From assembly GCF_047634355.1 (NCBI RefSeq), contig NZ_JBLIAL010000002.1: a stretch of 64,000 bases of DNA. One strand, written 5' to 3'. This document shows positions 44,086 to 52,928 of this stretch, piece after piece (position 1 is the first letter of the stretch; every line of letters starts with the position of its first letter). Made by a program: the position numbers and the translations under genes. This DNA comes from Porticoccus sp002341315 (GTDB lineage: Bacteria > Pseudomonadota > Gammaproteobacteria > Pseudomonadales > Porticoccaceae). The notes under the pieces were generated by a model. The model was not told where the DNA came from, did no database searches, and worked only from the letters and a program-made list of their open reading frames with translations.

Positions 44086-46740
44086 CTATGCGGCATCGAC
44101 ATTCAGGGTCTCGTTGATCAGTTTGTTAAGCTCCGGTATGCAGGAGCCACAGTTGGTACCGCAGTTAAGTTGTTCTCCCAGTGCTTTTGTGGAATTTGCC
44201 CCATCGACAATGGCTGCCAGAATCTGTTTTTCGCCGACTTCAAAACAGGCGCATATCAATTTGCCCCGGTCGGGCTGGTTCATGTCGATCCCCGCCAGCA
44301 ATTGCCACGGAGAAGATGTTATCTCCCGGCTGAGTAATCCCTGTAACCAGCTTGATGCCGGCATCAGTGACAGACTGTGATGACTGAAGATGGCCATTTG
44401 TACCAATGCGCCTTCGTAGCAGATAAAACGCTCGTCCCTTTGTTCGGTGTCGGCGTATTGGGCGCAGTTGCCGGTATACCCCTGCTGTCTGATAAAGGCT
44501 TGCCAGTCAAAGCCCTCCGCGGCAGCAAACCGGTAACAATAGCCCTTGTTATCCGTTAGTGGCGTCATTGACCAATCGATGAATTCGTCGCATTCCAGGG
44601 GCTCCCTGCTGACCACCATTGCCCAAACCGGTGTCGCCACTTTTTTCAGTGCGGCGGGGGTAAATTTGAATTCGGGTTGCCCGGATACGGGATCGGTCAA
44701 TGGGGCAATCACCGAGCAAACACGAGCCTGACGGGCGAACTGGTCATTCCAGTGAATCGGCATAAACAGCTGATTTTTCCCCATGCCTTCATCCAGCATC
44801 ACGCCGACCCGGACGGCCCCATACGCGGTGCGTACCTCTGCCAGATCTCCATCGTAAAGTTCATTTGTACGGGCTGTTTCGGGGTGCACCAGGACAAAGG
44901 GTGCATCGAGATGATTGAGCAATCGTTGGGCGCGGGCGGTGCGCGTCATGGTGTGCCACTGGTCGCGGATTCTTCCGGTATTGAGCGCGTACGGGTAGGC
45001 GGCATTGAGGGACTGAACCGGCAGGCGGGGCGCAATGGCAATAAACCGGGCTTTGCCGGATGCCGTCACGAACCCACCCTCACTGAACAGGCGCGTTGTT
45101 CCCGCGGGAGATTCTGCCGTAATGGGCCATTGGATGGGTGAGAGATCATTGTATTGTTGTTCAGACAGTTCGCTGAGGCCGCTGATGTTGAAAATGCGCT
45201 TGCCGTTGTTTCTGAAGCCACTCAGTGCCGCATGTTCAACAAACACATCCCGCGGCGACCGGTAGGAAAACGCCTCAGAAAAGCCCAGTCTTTGTGCGAC
45301 CTGGGAGATGATCCACCAGTCGTCCTTTGCTTCACCTGCGGGTTTTATCAGTGCTCGCTGTCTTGAGATGCGGCGCTCGGAGTTTGTGACGGTGCCGTTT
45401 TTCTCACCCCAACCGGTAGCTGGCAGCAAAATATCGGCGGTGGCGGTCGTGTCTGTGGCTGCCACGCAGTCGGAGACAATCACGGTGTCACACTGCTGTA
45501 GGGCCCCTCTGACACGATCGGCATCCGGCATGCTGACCACCGGATTGGTCGCCATAATCCAGATTGCCTTAATCCTACCATCGGCGACGGCATCAAACAG
45601 GTCTACCGCTTTCATGCCCGGCTGCTGACAGAGTTGGTCGGTGGCCCAGAAGTCGGCCACGGTCCGCAAGTCCTCGGGGTTATAGTCCATATGGGCAGCC
45701 AGCTGGTTGGCCAGACCGCCCACCTCCCGACCACCCATGGCATTGGGCTGCCCGGTAATCGAGAACGGGCCTGCGCCGACTTTGCCGACTCTTCCGGTAG
45801 CAAGGTGACAATTGATAATGGCATTGCCCTTGTCGGTGCCGGAGGAGGATTGGTTGATCCCCTGTGAGTAGAAGGTAATGGTTTTATCCGTTTCGGCGAA
45901 CCACTGGTAAAAGGTTTCCAGTACGTCCGTTTCAAGCCCGACCAGGCGGGCCGTTTCTGCAAAAGAGATGGCATTGGCGGCTGCCAGCGCCTCCCGATAG
46001 CCTTCCGTGTGCTGCGCTATATACTCAGAACAGCTGTCCTCCGTTTGCTGCAACCATGCCAGTAAACCGACAAACAGATAGCCATCGGCACCGGGGCTGA
46101 TCGGCAAATGGAGATCGGCGAGATCACAGCTGGCCGTGCGGCGTGGGTCGATAACCACCACCCGCATGGCGGGGTTTCGTTTTTTGGCGGCAGCCATCCG
46201 GCGGTAGAGTACCGGATGGGTCCAGGCGGCATTAGAGCCAACCAGAATCAGCAAATCGCAGTGATCCAGGTCTTCGTAACTGCAGGGCACCGCATCGGCA
46301 CCAAAAGCCCGCTTGTAACTGGCAACGGCAGATGACATACAGAGCCGGGAGTTGGTATCGACATTGGCGGTACCCAGAAAGCCCTTGGCCAGTTTGTTGG
46401 CCACGTAGTAGTCCTCGGTGAGCAGTTGTCCGGACAGGTAGAAGGCGATGGCGCCGGGGCCGTGCTGCTCACGAACCTCGCTCAGTCGCTGAGCCACTGT
46501 ATTGAGGGCGGTGTCCCAGTCGACCCGCTGACCGTTGACAGACGGGTAGAGCAGCCGACCGTGATTTCCCATGGTTTCGTGGAGCGCTGACCCTTTTACA
46601 CAGAGGGCACCGTAATTGGCGGGGTGGGTTTTGTCGCCGGATACGGCGATGATACTGTCGTCCCGTAACTTTGCAGAAACACCACAGCCAACCCCGCAGT
46701 AGGGGCAGGTGGTTTCCAGGTTGGGGGTTGATGCACTCAT
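44086..46740 (-). CDS. nasA: Assimilatory nitrate reductase catalytic subunit
   Basis: Cytoplasmic molybdopterin enzyme of 884 residues that reduces nitrate to nitrite for assimilation. The N-terminal [4Fe-4S] ligands are C12, C15, C19 and C47 (TCPYCGVGCG and ALCVKG). The Mo-bis-MGD body follows (DTNSRLCMSSAVASYKRAFG, SQGINQSSSGTDKGNAI, GQPNAMGGREVGG). The C-terminus adds a BFD-like [2Fe-2S] domain with CACFE and CGTNCGSC, as in Klebsiella-type NasA, for taking electrons from the NADH/FAD partner. It is the last gene of the seven-gene nitrate operon. Confidence 0.95.
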   Translation of the reverse strand: MSASTPNLETTCPYCGVGCGVSAKLRDDSIIAVSGDKTHPANYGALCVKGSALHETMGNHGRLLYPSVNGQRVDWDTALNTVAQRLSEVREQHGPGAIAFYLSGQLLTEDYYVANKLAKGFLGTANVDTNSRLCMSSAVASYKRAFGADAVPCSYEDLDHCDLLILVGSNAAWTHPVLYRRMAAAKKRNPAMRVVVIDPRRTASCDLADLHLPISPGADGYLFVGLLAWLQQTEDSCSEYIAQHTEGYREALAAANAISFAETARLVGLETDVLETFYQWFAETDKTITFYSQGINQSSSGTDKGNAIINCHLATGRVGKVGAGPFSITGQPNAMGGREVGGLANQLAAHMDYNPEDLRTVADFWATDQLCQQPGMKAVDLFDAVADGRIKAIWIMATNPVVSMPDADRVRGALQQCDTVIVSDCVAATDTTATADILLPATGWGEKNGTVTNSERRISRQRALIKPAGEAKDDWWIISQVAQRLGFSEAFSYRSPRDVFVEHAALSGFRNNGKRIFNISGLSELSEQQYNDLSPIQWPITAESPAGTTRLFSEGGFVTASGKARFIAIAPRLPVQSLNAAYPYALNTGRIRDQWHTMTRTARAQRLLNHLDAPFVLVHPETARTNELYDGDLAEVRTAYGAVRVGVMLDEGMGKNQLFMPIHWNDQFARQARVCSVIAPLTDPVSGQPEFKFTPAALKKVATPVWAMVVSREPLECDEFIDWSMTPLTDNKGYCYRFAAAEGFDWQAFIRQQGYTGNCAQYADTEQRDERFICYEGALVQMAIFSHHSLSLMPASSWLQGLLSREITSSPWQLLAGIDMNQPDRGKLICACFEVGEKQILAAIVDGANSTKALGEQLNCGTNCGSCIPELNKLINETLNVDAA

Positions 46741-46766
46741 GAAAATCTGCCGGTTCCGAGCATCGC

Positions 46767-47120
46767 CTAGGGGGTGAACACCACTTGACTGTCCACCAGT
46801 TCAATGGCGTAGGTGGGCACTGTCACGTCCTCGTTTTCCAGGCACTGGCCAGTGGTTAGATCATAGTGCTGTTTGTAGAGCGGTGAAGCGACCACCAGTC
46901 GACCTTGTACATCGCCGACCACACCTCTGGACAGTACGTTGGCCTTGCCGATGGGATCCCAGTTGCCAATGGCATAGACCTGAGGCGCTTCATCGGGCAG
47001 GTAAAAAACTGCCACCTGCTGGCCGTCGATCAGCGCACAGATGCCGGAATTGGGTATCAGGTCTTCCTGTTGGCAGATCACCAGCGGTTGTTCAGATACT
47101 CTGTTTTCTGCGGTATTCAT
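46767..47120 (-). CDS. nirD: Nitrite reductase small subunit
   Basis: Small subunit of 117 residues of NADH-dependent assimilatory nitrite reductase. It has the Rieske-like NirD fold (NWDPIGKANVLSRGVVGDVQ, VASPLYKQHYDL), but, as usual for NirD, no Rieske CxH pairs. The ATG at 47120 gives normal length; the frame is open 65 codons further upstream only because it runs through the end of nirB. It lies between nirB and nasA. Confidence 0.93.
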   Translation of the reverse strand: MNTAENRVSEQPLVICQQEDLIPNSGICALIDGQQVAVFYLPDEAPQVYAIGNWDPIGKANVLSRGVVGDVQGRLVVASPLYKQHYDLTTGQCLENEDVTVPTYAIELVDSQVVFTP

Positions 47121-47133
47121 CAATAAAGCCTCA

Positions 47134-49659
47134 TTACGCCGATTTGGCCAACAGTTGGTCGGTTTCCTCTTCGGTGGCCGGCCGCGGCTGACCACGCTCC
47201 TGCACGAACACAACCCGTTCATCCGCCGCATCAGCGTTGACGAACTGGCGGAAGCGTTTGAGTTTTTCCGGGTCCTCAATGGTGGTTTTCCACTCGCACT
47301 GGTAGGTGCCGACAATGCTGTTCATCTGTTCCTCCAGTTCGGCACAGATCCCAAGTTTGTCGTGGATCACCACCTCCTTCAGATAGTCGAGACCACCTTC
47401 CAGATTGTCCAGCCACACTGAGGTGCGTTGCAGACGGTCGGCTGTGCGCACATAAAACATCAGGAAACGGTCGATGTACCTGATCAGGGTTTCGTCATCC
47501 AGGTCCGTGGCGAACAGGTCGGCGTGACGGGGCTTCATGCCGCCATTGCCGCACAGGTAGAGGTTCCAGCCGTGCTCGGTGGCAATTACGCCAAAGTCCT
47601 TGGACTGGGCCTCGGCGCACTCCCGGGTGCAGCCGGAAACCGCCGACTTGATCTTGTGGGGGGAGCGAAGGCCCTTATAGCGGTCCTCGATATAGATGGC
47701 CATGCTGACGCTGTCCTGTACCCCGTAGCGGCACCAGGTGCTACCGACGCAGGACTTCACCGTGCGCAGGGCCTTGCCATAGGCGTGGCCGGTTTCAAAA
47801 CCGGCGTCGATCAGTTCTTTCCAGATGTCCGGCAACTGATCCACTCTGGCGCCAAACAGATCGATCCGCTGGCCGCCGGTAATCTTGGTGTAGAGGTTGT
47901 ATTTTTTGCCCACCTCGCCGAGCACAATCAGTTTGTCCGGGGTGATCTCGCCACCCGGCACCCGCGGCACCACAGAATAGGTACCGTTCTTTTGCATATT
48001 GGCCAGAAAGGTGTCGTTGGTGTCCTGCAGGCCCACATGCTTTTCTTCGAGAATGTAGTCATTCCAGAGGGAAGCGAGGATGGAGGCCACTGTCGGTTTG
48101 CAGATCTCGCAGCCGCGACCGCTGCCGTGGTGCTTGATGAGATCCTCGAAGGATTTGATGGATTCCACTTTAATAATGTGGAACAGCTCCTGGCGGGTGA
48201 ACTGGAAGTGCTCGCAGATGGACTTATTCACCTCCATGCCCCGGGCTGCCATTTCATCGTCCACAATGTTTTTCAGCAGCGCGGCACAGCCGCCACAGCC
48301 GGTGCTGGCGGCGGTGCAGGACTTCACATCCGCCAGCGAGCAGCAGCCGCCGTCGATGGCGCTGATGATGTCGCCCTTGCTGACATTGTGGCAGGAGCAG
48401 ATCGTCGCCGTGGCGGGCAGGGCCGCCGCGCCGAGCGGTGGCGCGCCACCCTCGCTGGCGGGCAGAATCATGGTTTCAGGGTTGGCGGGCAGCTCGATGC
48501 CATTGAGGTAATACTGCAGCAGGGTGTCGTAGTCGGAGCAGTCACCCACCAGCACCGCGCCCAGAGCGGTCTTGCCGTCTGCACTGACAATCAGGCGTTT
48601 GTAGACTTCCTCGCGCTCGTCACTGAAGGTATAGGCGATGGCATCCGGAGTTTTGCCGTGGGAGTCGCCGATGGAACCCACATCGACACCCAGCAGTTTC
48701 AGCTTGGTGCTCATGTCGGCGCCCTGAAAAGCACTGTGTTCGCCGGTCAACTGGCTGATAGCCACCTCCGCCATGCGGTAGCCGGGGGCCACCAGACCGA
48801 AAATCATGCCGCCATACAGGGCACATTCACCGATCGCAAAAATGTCCGAATCACTGGTGCGACAGTGATAGTCGATGGTAATACCACCGCGCGGTCCCAC
48901 CTCCAGTCCGCAATCTCTGGCCAGCTGGTCCGAGGGGCGAATTCCAGCGGAGAACACGATCACATCGGTAGCGAGGGTTTCACCGTCGGCAAAGTTCATC
49001 ACCAGGCGGGTGTCCTTGCCATCCGTTTCCTCAATGGTCTGGGTGGCTTTGCTGGTGTGTACCTGAACATCCAGGGCTTCAATTTTGCGGCGCAGCATGG
49101 CACTGCCGCCATTGTCGAGCTGCACGCCCATCAGACCGGGGGCAAATTCCACCACGTGGGTTTTCAGGCCGAGATTCTGAAGGGCATTGGCCGCCTCCAG
49201 GCCCAGCAGGCCACCGCCGACCACCACGCCGACTTTGGCCTTCTTGCTTCTGGCCTGAATCATGCCGAGATCGTCGATCGTGCGATACACCAGACAGTCG
49301 GGCAGGTCGGCCCCGGGAATCGGTGGCACGAAGGGGTAGGAGCCGGTGGCCAGTACCAGTTTGTCGTAACGGAAGCTTCGGCCACCCTCGGTGGTGACTG
49401 TTTTGGCTTCGCGGTCGATGGTTGCCACGGCATCGCCGAAGTAGGCATCCACGCCGATGGATTTGTAATGCTCGCGGGTGGTCAGCGCCAGTTCTTCCGG
49501 TTTCCGGCCTGCGAAGTATTCCGACAAATGGACCCGGTCGTATGCGGGGCGGGGTTCTGCCCCGAGGACGGTGATTTTGGCGGTAACGCCGGATCCGGCC
49601 AGTTGTTCCACGTAGTGGTGGCCCACCATTCCATTTCCTATAACGACAATTTTCAACAT
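47134..49659 (-). CDS. nirB: Nitrite reductase (NADH) large subunit
   Basis: Siroheme enzyme of 841 residues that reduces nitrite to ammonium with NADH. In order: FAD domain (VIGNGMVGHHYVEQL, 5-19), NAD domain (VVVGGGLLGLEAANAL, about 146-161), a BFD-like [2Fe-2S] region (CSCHNV and STGCGGC, about 420-460), the nitrite/sulfite ferredoxin-like half, and the siroheme/[4Fe-4S] cysteines CVGSTWC and SGCTRECAEAQ. With NirD it completes nitrate assimilation to ammonium. It is preceded by a separate NirB-like FAD protein. Confidence 0.96.
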   Translation of the reverse strand: MLKIVVIGNGMVGHHYVEQLAGSGVTAKITVLGAEPRPAYDRVHLSEYFAGRKPEELALTTREHYKSIGVDAYFGDAVATIDREAKTVTTEGGRSFRYDKLVLATGSYPFVPPIPGADLPDCLVYRTIDDLGMIQARSKKAKVGVVVGGGLLGLEAANALQNLGLKTHVVEFAPGLMGVQLDNGGSAMLRRKIEALDVQVHTSKATQTIEETDGKDTRLVMNFADGETLATDVIVFSAGIRPSDQLARDCGLEVGPRGGITIDYHCRTSDSDIFAIGECALYGGMIFGLVAPGYRMAEVAISQLTGEHSAFQGADMSTKLKLLGVDVGSIGDSHGKTPDAIAYTFSDEREEVYKRLIVSADGKTALGAVLVGDCSDYDTLLQYYLNGIELPANPETMILPASEGGAPPLGAAALPATATICSCHNVSKGDIISAIDGGCCSLADVKSCTAASTGCGGCAALLKNIVDDEMAARGMEVNKSICEHFQFTRQELFHIIKVESIKSFEDLIKHHGSGRGCEICKPTVASILASLWNDYILEEKHVGLQDTNDTFLANMQKNGTYSVVPRVPGGEITPDKLIVLGEVGKKYNLYTKITGGQRIDLFGARVDQLPDIWKELIDAGFETGHAYGKALRTVKSCVGSTWCRYGVQDSVSMAIYIEDRYKGLRSPHKIKSAVSGCTRECAEAQSKDFGVIATEHGWNLYLCGNGGMKPRHADLFATDLDDETLIRYIDRFLMFYVRTADRLQRTSVWLDNLEGGLDYLKEVVIHDKLGICAELEEQMNSIVGTYQCEWKTTIEDPEKLKRFRQFVNADAADERVVFVQERGQPRPATEEETDQLLAKSA

Positions 49660-49680
49660 GTCCTGTTACCTGCTATTGCT

Positions 49681-50901
49681 CTATTTCATTTCGCGTACGA
49701 TGTCCTGACCGGCCAGATCACGGAACATCAATTGATTTGCGTTGGCGCCCAGTGGCTGCCCGTCACTGATCAGGGTTTCGTAATGGCTGCACAGACTTTT
49801 GTCACCAAACAGCAGGGCGGCCTGCAAACGGTCATCCTCAATCACCAGACGCCGATAAATACCGGCAGACGGGTCGCTGATCACGATGTTGCGTTCACTG
49901 TTTCCTGCGTTAAGACGTCCCGCCGAGAACACATCAATCCCCGATACCTTGAGTTGGGTAGAGTGTTCTCTGGGTCGATAACAGGCGGCGTTGCCCAGCA
50001 GAGTTTCTGCGAGGACTTTTGCCTGCTCCCAGATCGGCGCAACAATACCCACGGTGGTGTTGTTGTGTTCCGAACACTCACCGAGGGCATAGATATTTTT
50101 GATAGATGTATGCATCTGGTCGTCGACGACGATGCCACGGTTGATCTTCAGATCGCTGTCCCTGAATGCTTCCACATTGGGCGATATACCGGTAGCAAAC
50201 ACCACCAGCTCGCCCGGTAACCAGTCTCCGTTTTCAAGCAGCAGGCCGTCCGCCCGTTCGCTGCCTGTAACGGCTTTGGTCCTTACCCCGGTGAGCACAG
50301 AGATACCGCGGTCTTCCAGGCTTTTTTTCAGCATGGCAGCGGCGGTTGCATCAAGTTGCCGGTTCATCAGGTTGTCGCTGTTGTGCACCACAGTGACATC
50401 CAGGCCGAGATGGTTCAGGCCATAGGCTGCTTCGAGACCCAGCAGACCACCGCCAACTACCACGGCACGTTGACCCTGCCGGGCGAAATCCTGCATGAGG
50501 GCGACGTCATCGAGGGTGCGAAAGGACATGACACCGGGCAGGCTGTTTCCCTGAATTGTTGGCACAACGGGTCTCGAGCCGGTGGCAATCACAATACGGG
50601 AAAATCGTCTCTGCCACTCTGAAGCGGTGGTTATGGTCAGATTGCCGGTATCCAGCCGAATCAGCGGGTCGCCACAACGCAGACGAATATTGTTGGCGCG
50701 ATACCAGTCATCGCTGAGCAATGGCAGACAATCCAGTGTCTTGTCACCGGTGAGTAACGAAGAGAGCTGTACGCGGTTATAGGCCTTGACCGGTTCTTCA
50801 CCAATCATGGTAATTGACCCGGAAAAACCGCTATTCACCAGCGCCTCGGCGAGGCGGGCGCCTGCCATACCGGTTCCGACAATCGCAATAGAATTGTCCA
50901 T
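49681..50901 (-). CDS. NAD(P)H/FAD oxidoreductase, nitrate reductase electron-transfer subunit
   Basis: Flavoprotein of 406 residues with two Rossmann motifs: FAD (IVGTGMAGARLAEAL, 6-20) and NAD (VVVGGGLLGLEAAYGL, about 147-162), and the C-terminal FAD segment NIYALGECSEHNN. It resembles the N-terminal half of NirB but lacks the siroheme part and iron-sulfur cysteines. The corresponding Klebsiella protein (NasC) passes NADH electrons to the nitrate reductase NasA. Gene-name use differs between species, so I leave the symbol blank. It lies between nrtD and nirB. Confidence 0.85.
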   Translation of the reverse strand: MDNSIAIVGTGMAGARLAEALVNSGFSGSITMIGEEPVKAYNRVQLSSLLTGDKTLDCLPLLSDDWYRANNIRLRCGDPLIRLDTGNLTITTASEWQRRFSRIVIATGSRPVVPTIQGNSLPGVMSFRTLDDVALMQDFARQGQRAVVVGGGLLGLEAAYGLNHLGLDVTVVHNSDNLMNRQLDATAAAMLKKSLEDRGISVLTGVRTKAVTGSERADGLLLENGDWLPGELVVFATGISPNVEAFRDSDLKINRGIVVDDQMHTSIKNIYALGECSEHNNTTVGIVAPIWEQAKVLAETLLGNAACYRPREHSTQLKVSGIDVFSAGRLNAGNSERNIVISDPSAGIYRRLVIEDDRLQAALLFGDKSLCSHYETLISDGQPLGANANQLMFRDLAGQDIVREMK

Positions 50902-50904
50902 TGC

Positions 50905-51825
50905 TCAGGCTGCCCTGGTCTTGTTGCTGCCGGTGGCTGCTTTACCGGTATCGCCAGCAGCATCATCCTGTGACGAGGCCGGTTTACATGCCACTTCCTG
51001 TAACTTTCTGGCAGGGTCGGTCGGCTTTTTTTCAATTTGCGGGTTTTTCTGCTTGTCGTAGAGAAATTCTAGAACCTGCTGGCGGTAGTGGATGAAATCG
51101 GCGTCTTCAGCCAGGGCCAGCCTGTTGCGTGGGCGGGGCAACTTGACGTCGAGTATTTCGCCAATGGTGGCAGCGGGGCCGTTGGTCATCATGACGATTC
51201 GATCCGATAACAAAACGGCCTCATCCACATCGTGGGTAATCATGATCACGGTGTTGCCCAGACTGGTCTGGATTTCCATCAGTGAGTCCTGCAGGTGAGC
51301 GCGGGTGAGGGCGTCCAGGGCACCGAAGGGCTCGTCCATCAGCAACACTTTGGGCTGCATGGCCAGACAGCGGGCGATACCGACGCGCTGTTTCATACCG
51401 CCGGATATTTCTCCGGGCAATTTGTGCAGGGCGTGGTCCATGTGAACCAGCGAGAGGTTGTGTGCAATCCACTCGTGCATTTCCGCCTTGTTTTTGGTCT
51501 TGCGGAAGACCCTTTTTACCGCCAGTTCGACATTCTGGTACACCGTTAGCCAGGGCAACAGGGCATGGTTCTGGAAGACCACTGCCCGGTCCGGACCCGG
51601 TTTGTCGACTTCTCGCCCCTCGAGAATGACCCCGCCTTCGCTGGCTTCATAGAGACCGGCGATGATGTTCAATACCGTGGACTTGCCGCAGCCGGAGTGG
51701 CCAATTAGCGAGACAAATTGGCCTTTGTCGATTGATAGGTCGACATCCTGCAGGGCGCGGAACGGTTCACCTTCGGTGGCAAACTCGATGCCGATATGGC
51801 TGATTTCCAGATAGGGGTTTTTCAT
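50905..51825 (-). CDS. nrtD: Nitrate ABC importer ATP-binding protein
   Basis: ATPase of 306 residues. Walker A is IGHSGCGKSTVLN (about 41-53), signature ISGGMKQRVGIARCLA, Walker B VLLMDEPFGALD, and the switch His in MITHDVDEAVLL. This is the single-domain NrtD/CmpD type, without the NrtC-style sensor domain. A lysine/alanine-rich tail of about 45 residues at the C-terminus looks disordered. It couples to NrtB and NrtA. Confidence 0.92.
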   Translation of the reverse strand: MKNPYLEISHIGIEFATEGEPFRALQDVDLSIDKGQFVSLIGHSGCGKSTVLNIIAGLYEASEGGVILEGREVDKPGPDRAVVFQNHALLPWLTVYQNVELAVKRVFRKTKNKAEMHEWIAHNLSLVHMDHALHKLPGEISGGMKQRVGIARCLAMQPKVLLMDEPFGALDALTRAHLQDSLMEIQTSLGNTVIMITHDVDEAVLLSDRIVMMTNGPAATIGEILDVKLPRPRNRLALAEDADFIHYRQQVLEFLYDKQKNPQIEKKPTDPARKLQEVACKPASSQDDAAGDTGKAATGSNKTRAA

Positions 51826-51855
51826 GAGTTGCTCCTTGACTGATGTCTGCCGCGG

Positions 51856-52857
51856 TTAGCGGAGAATGGCCTGTTTGTCCCAACTGATACGCTTTTGAAG
51901 AAGCAGCATGAGGCGATCCAGTAGAAAACCGATCAGTCCAATGGTCACCACAGCCACCATGATGCGACCCAGCGAATCCGATGAGCCGTTCTGAAACTCA
52001 TCCCAGATAAATTTGCCCAAACCGGGGTTCTGGGCCAGCATCTCGGCGGCAATCAATACCATCCAGCCAGTGGCCAGTGATAACCGCATACCGGTGAAAA
52101 TCATGGGTATGGCGGAGGGGATAACAATTTTTCGGACGTGCACCAGCGAAGGCAGTTGTAGAACCCGGCTGACGTTGACCAGATCGCGATCAATACTGGT
52201 GACACCCACCGTGGTGTTGATCACGGTGGGCCAAAGGCAACAGAGAGCCACAGTAAATGCGGAGGTCAGAAAGGCCTTTTCAAACATGGGGTCGTCGGTG
52301 ACATAAAGGGCCGATACCACCATCGTCACCAGCGGCAGCCATGCCAGGGGTGAGACCGGCTTGAATGTCTGGATGATCGGGTTTACCGACTGGTAAACTT
52401 TTTCGCTCAAGCCACAGATGATGCCCAGAGGCACTGCAATCACTGTGGCGATCAGAAATCCGAAAGACACGGTATAGAGGCTGGTTATCACCTGATCCAG
52501 GAAGGTGGCTTTGCCGGTATAACTGCGAATTTTCACTTCCGCATCGGGATTCTGGGCCAGCCGTTTGGCATTTCTGTCTTCCTGCCGCTGATAGAATGCG
52601 GCTGCTTTCTCCCGCTCGCGCTGGTGCTCGGCCAGCAAACCCTTGGATTGCTCCCAGACCTGAACCGGTCCCGGAAACTGCCCCAGTGAGGTATCGATGT
52701 TGTTGGCAACACCCTGCCAGAGCATTAAAAAAATCAGGATGCCCGCGAGGGGCAGGGCGAGGGTTTTACCCACTGTGCGGGCAATACTGCTCAGTTGTGA
52801 GATAGCGAAGCGGGCGCTTCCCTGTTCATTCCTGAAAATAGCAGCAAGGTCAGTCAT
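51856..52857 (-). CDS. nrtB: Nitrate ABC importer permease
   Basis: Permease of 333 residues. An N-terminal helix (about 31-50) is followed by a charged periplasmic stretch (about 75-115, including REREKAAAFYQRQEDRNAKR) and then five or six helices; VNVSRVLQLPSLVHVRKIVIPSAIP is the cytoplasmic ATPase-contact loop. VTSLYTVSFGF-like and WMVLIAAEMLAQNPGLGKFIWDEF sequences are NrtB/CmpB hallmarks. It follows nrtA after 71 bp containing a stable hairpin. Confidence 0.92.
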   Translation of the reverse strand: MTDLAAIFRNEQGSARFAISQLSSIARTVGKTLALPLAGILIFLMLWQGVANNIDTSLGQFPGPVQVWEQSKGLLAEHQREREKAAAFYQRQEDRNAKRLAQNPDAEVKIRSYTGKATFLDQVITSLYTVSFGFLIATVIAVPLGIICGLSEKVYQSVNPIIQTFKPVSPLAWLPLVTMVVSALYVTDDPMFEKAFLTSAFTVALCCLWPTVINTTVGVTSIDRDLVNVSRVLQLPSLVHVRKIVIPSAIPMIFTGMRLSLATGWMVLIAAEMLAQNPGLGKFIWDEFQNGSSDSLGRIMVAVVTIGLIGFLLDRLMLLLQKRISWDKQAILR

Positions 52858-52881
52858 GTAATAGATCCTTCGGTGGCTAAC

Positions 52882-52899
52882 GGGCAGCCTGGACTGCCC
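52882..52899 (-). other. Intercistronic hairpin between nrtA and nrtB
   Basis: GGGCAG and CTGCCC pair around a 6-nt loop, about 30 nt after the nrtA stop, with no T-run. Such hairpins often protect the 3' end of an upstream binding-protein message, allowing more NrtA than NrtB/NrtD. Its loop (TCCAGG on the minus strand) is not an ANTAR-type loop. Confidence 0.45.
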
Positions 52900-52928
52900 A
52901 TGTTTTACTTAAGGTTTTGTATTGGCCA

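Noticed and set aside
47428..50220. A 930-codon open frame on the plus strand, antisense to nirB and the FAD oxidoreductase gene
   Set aside because: It is the shadow of two strongly supported minus-strand genes; its protein is rich in Gly, His and Ala with no family motif, as expected from antisense of GC-rich codons.
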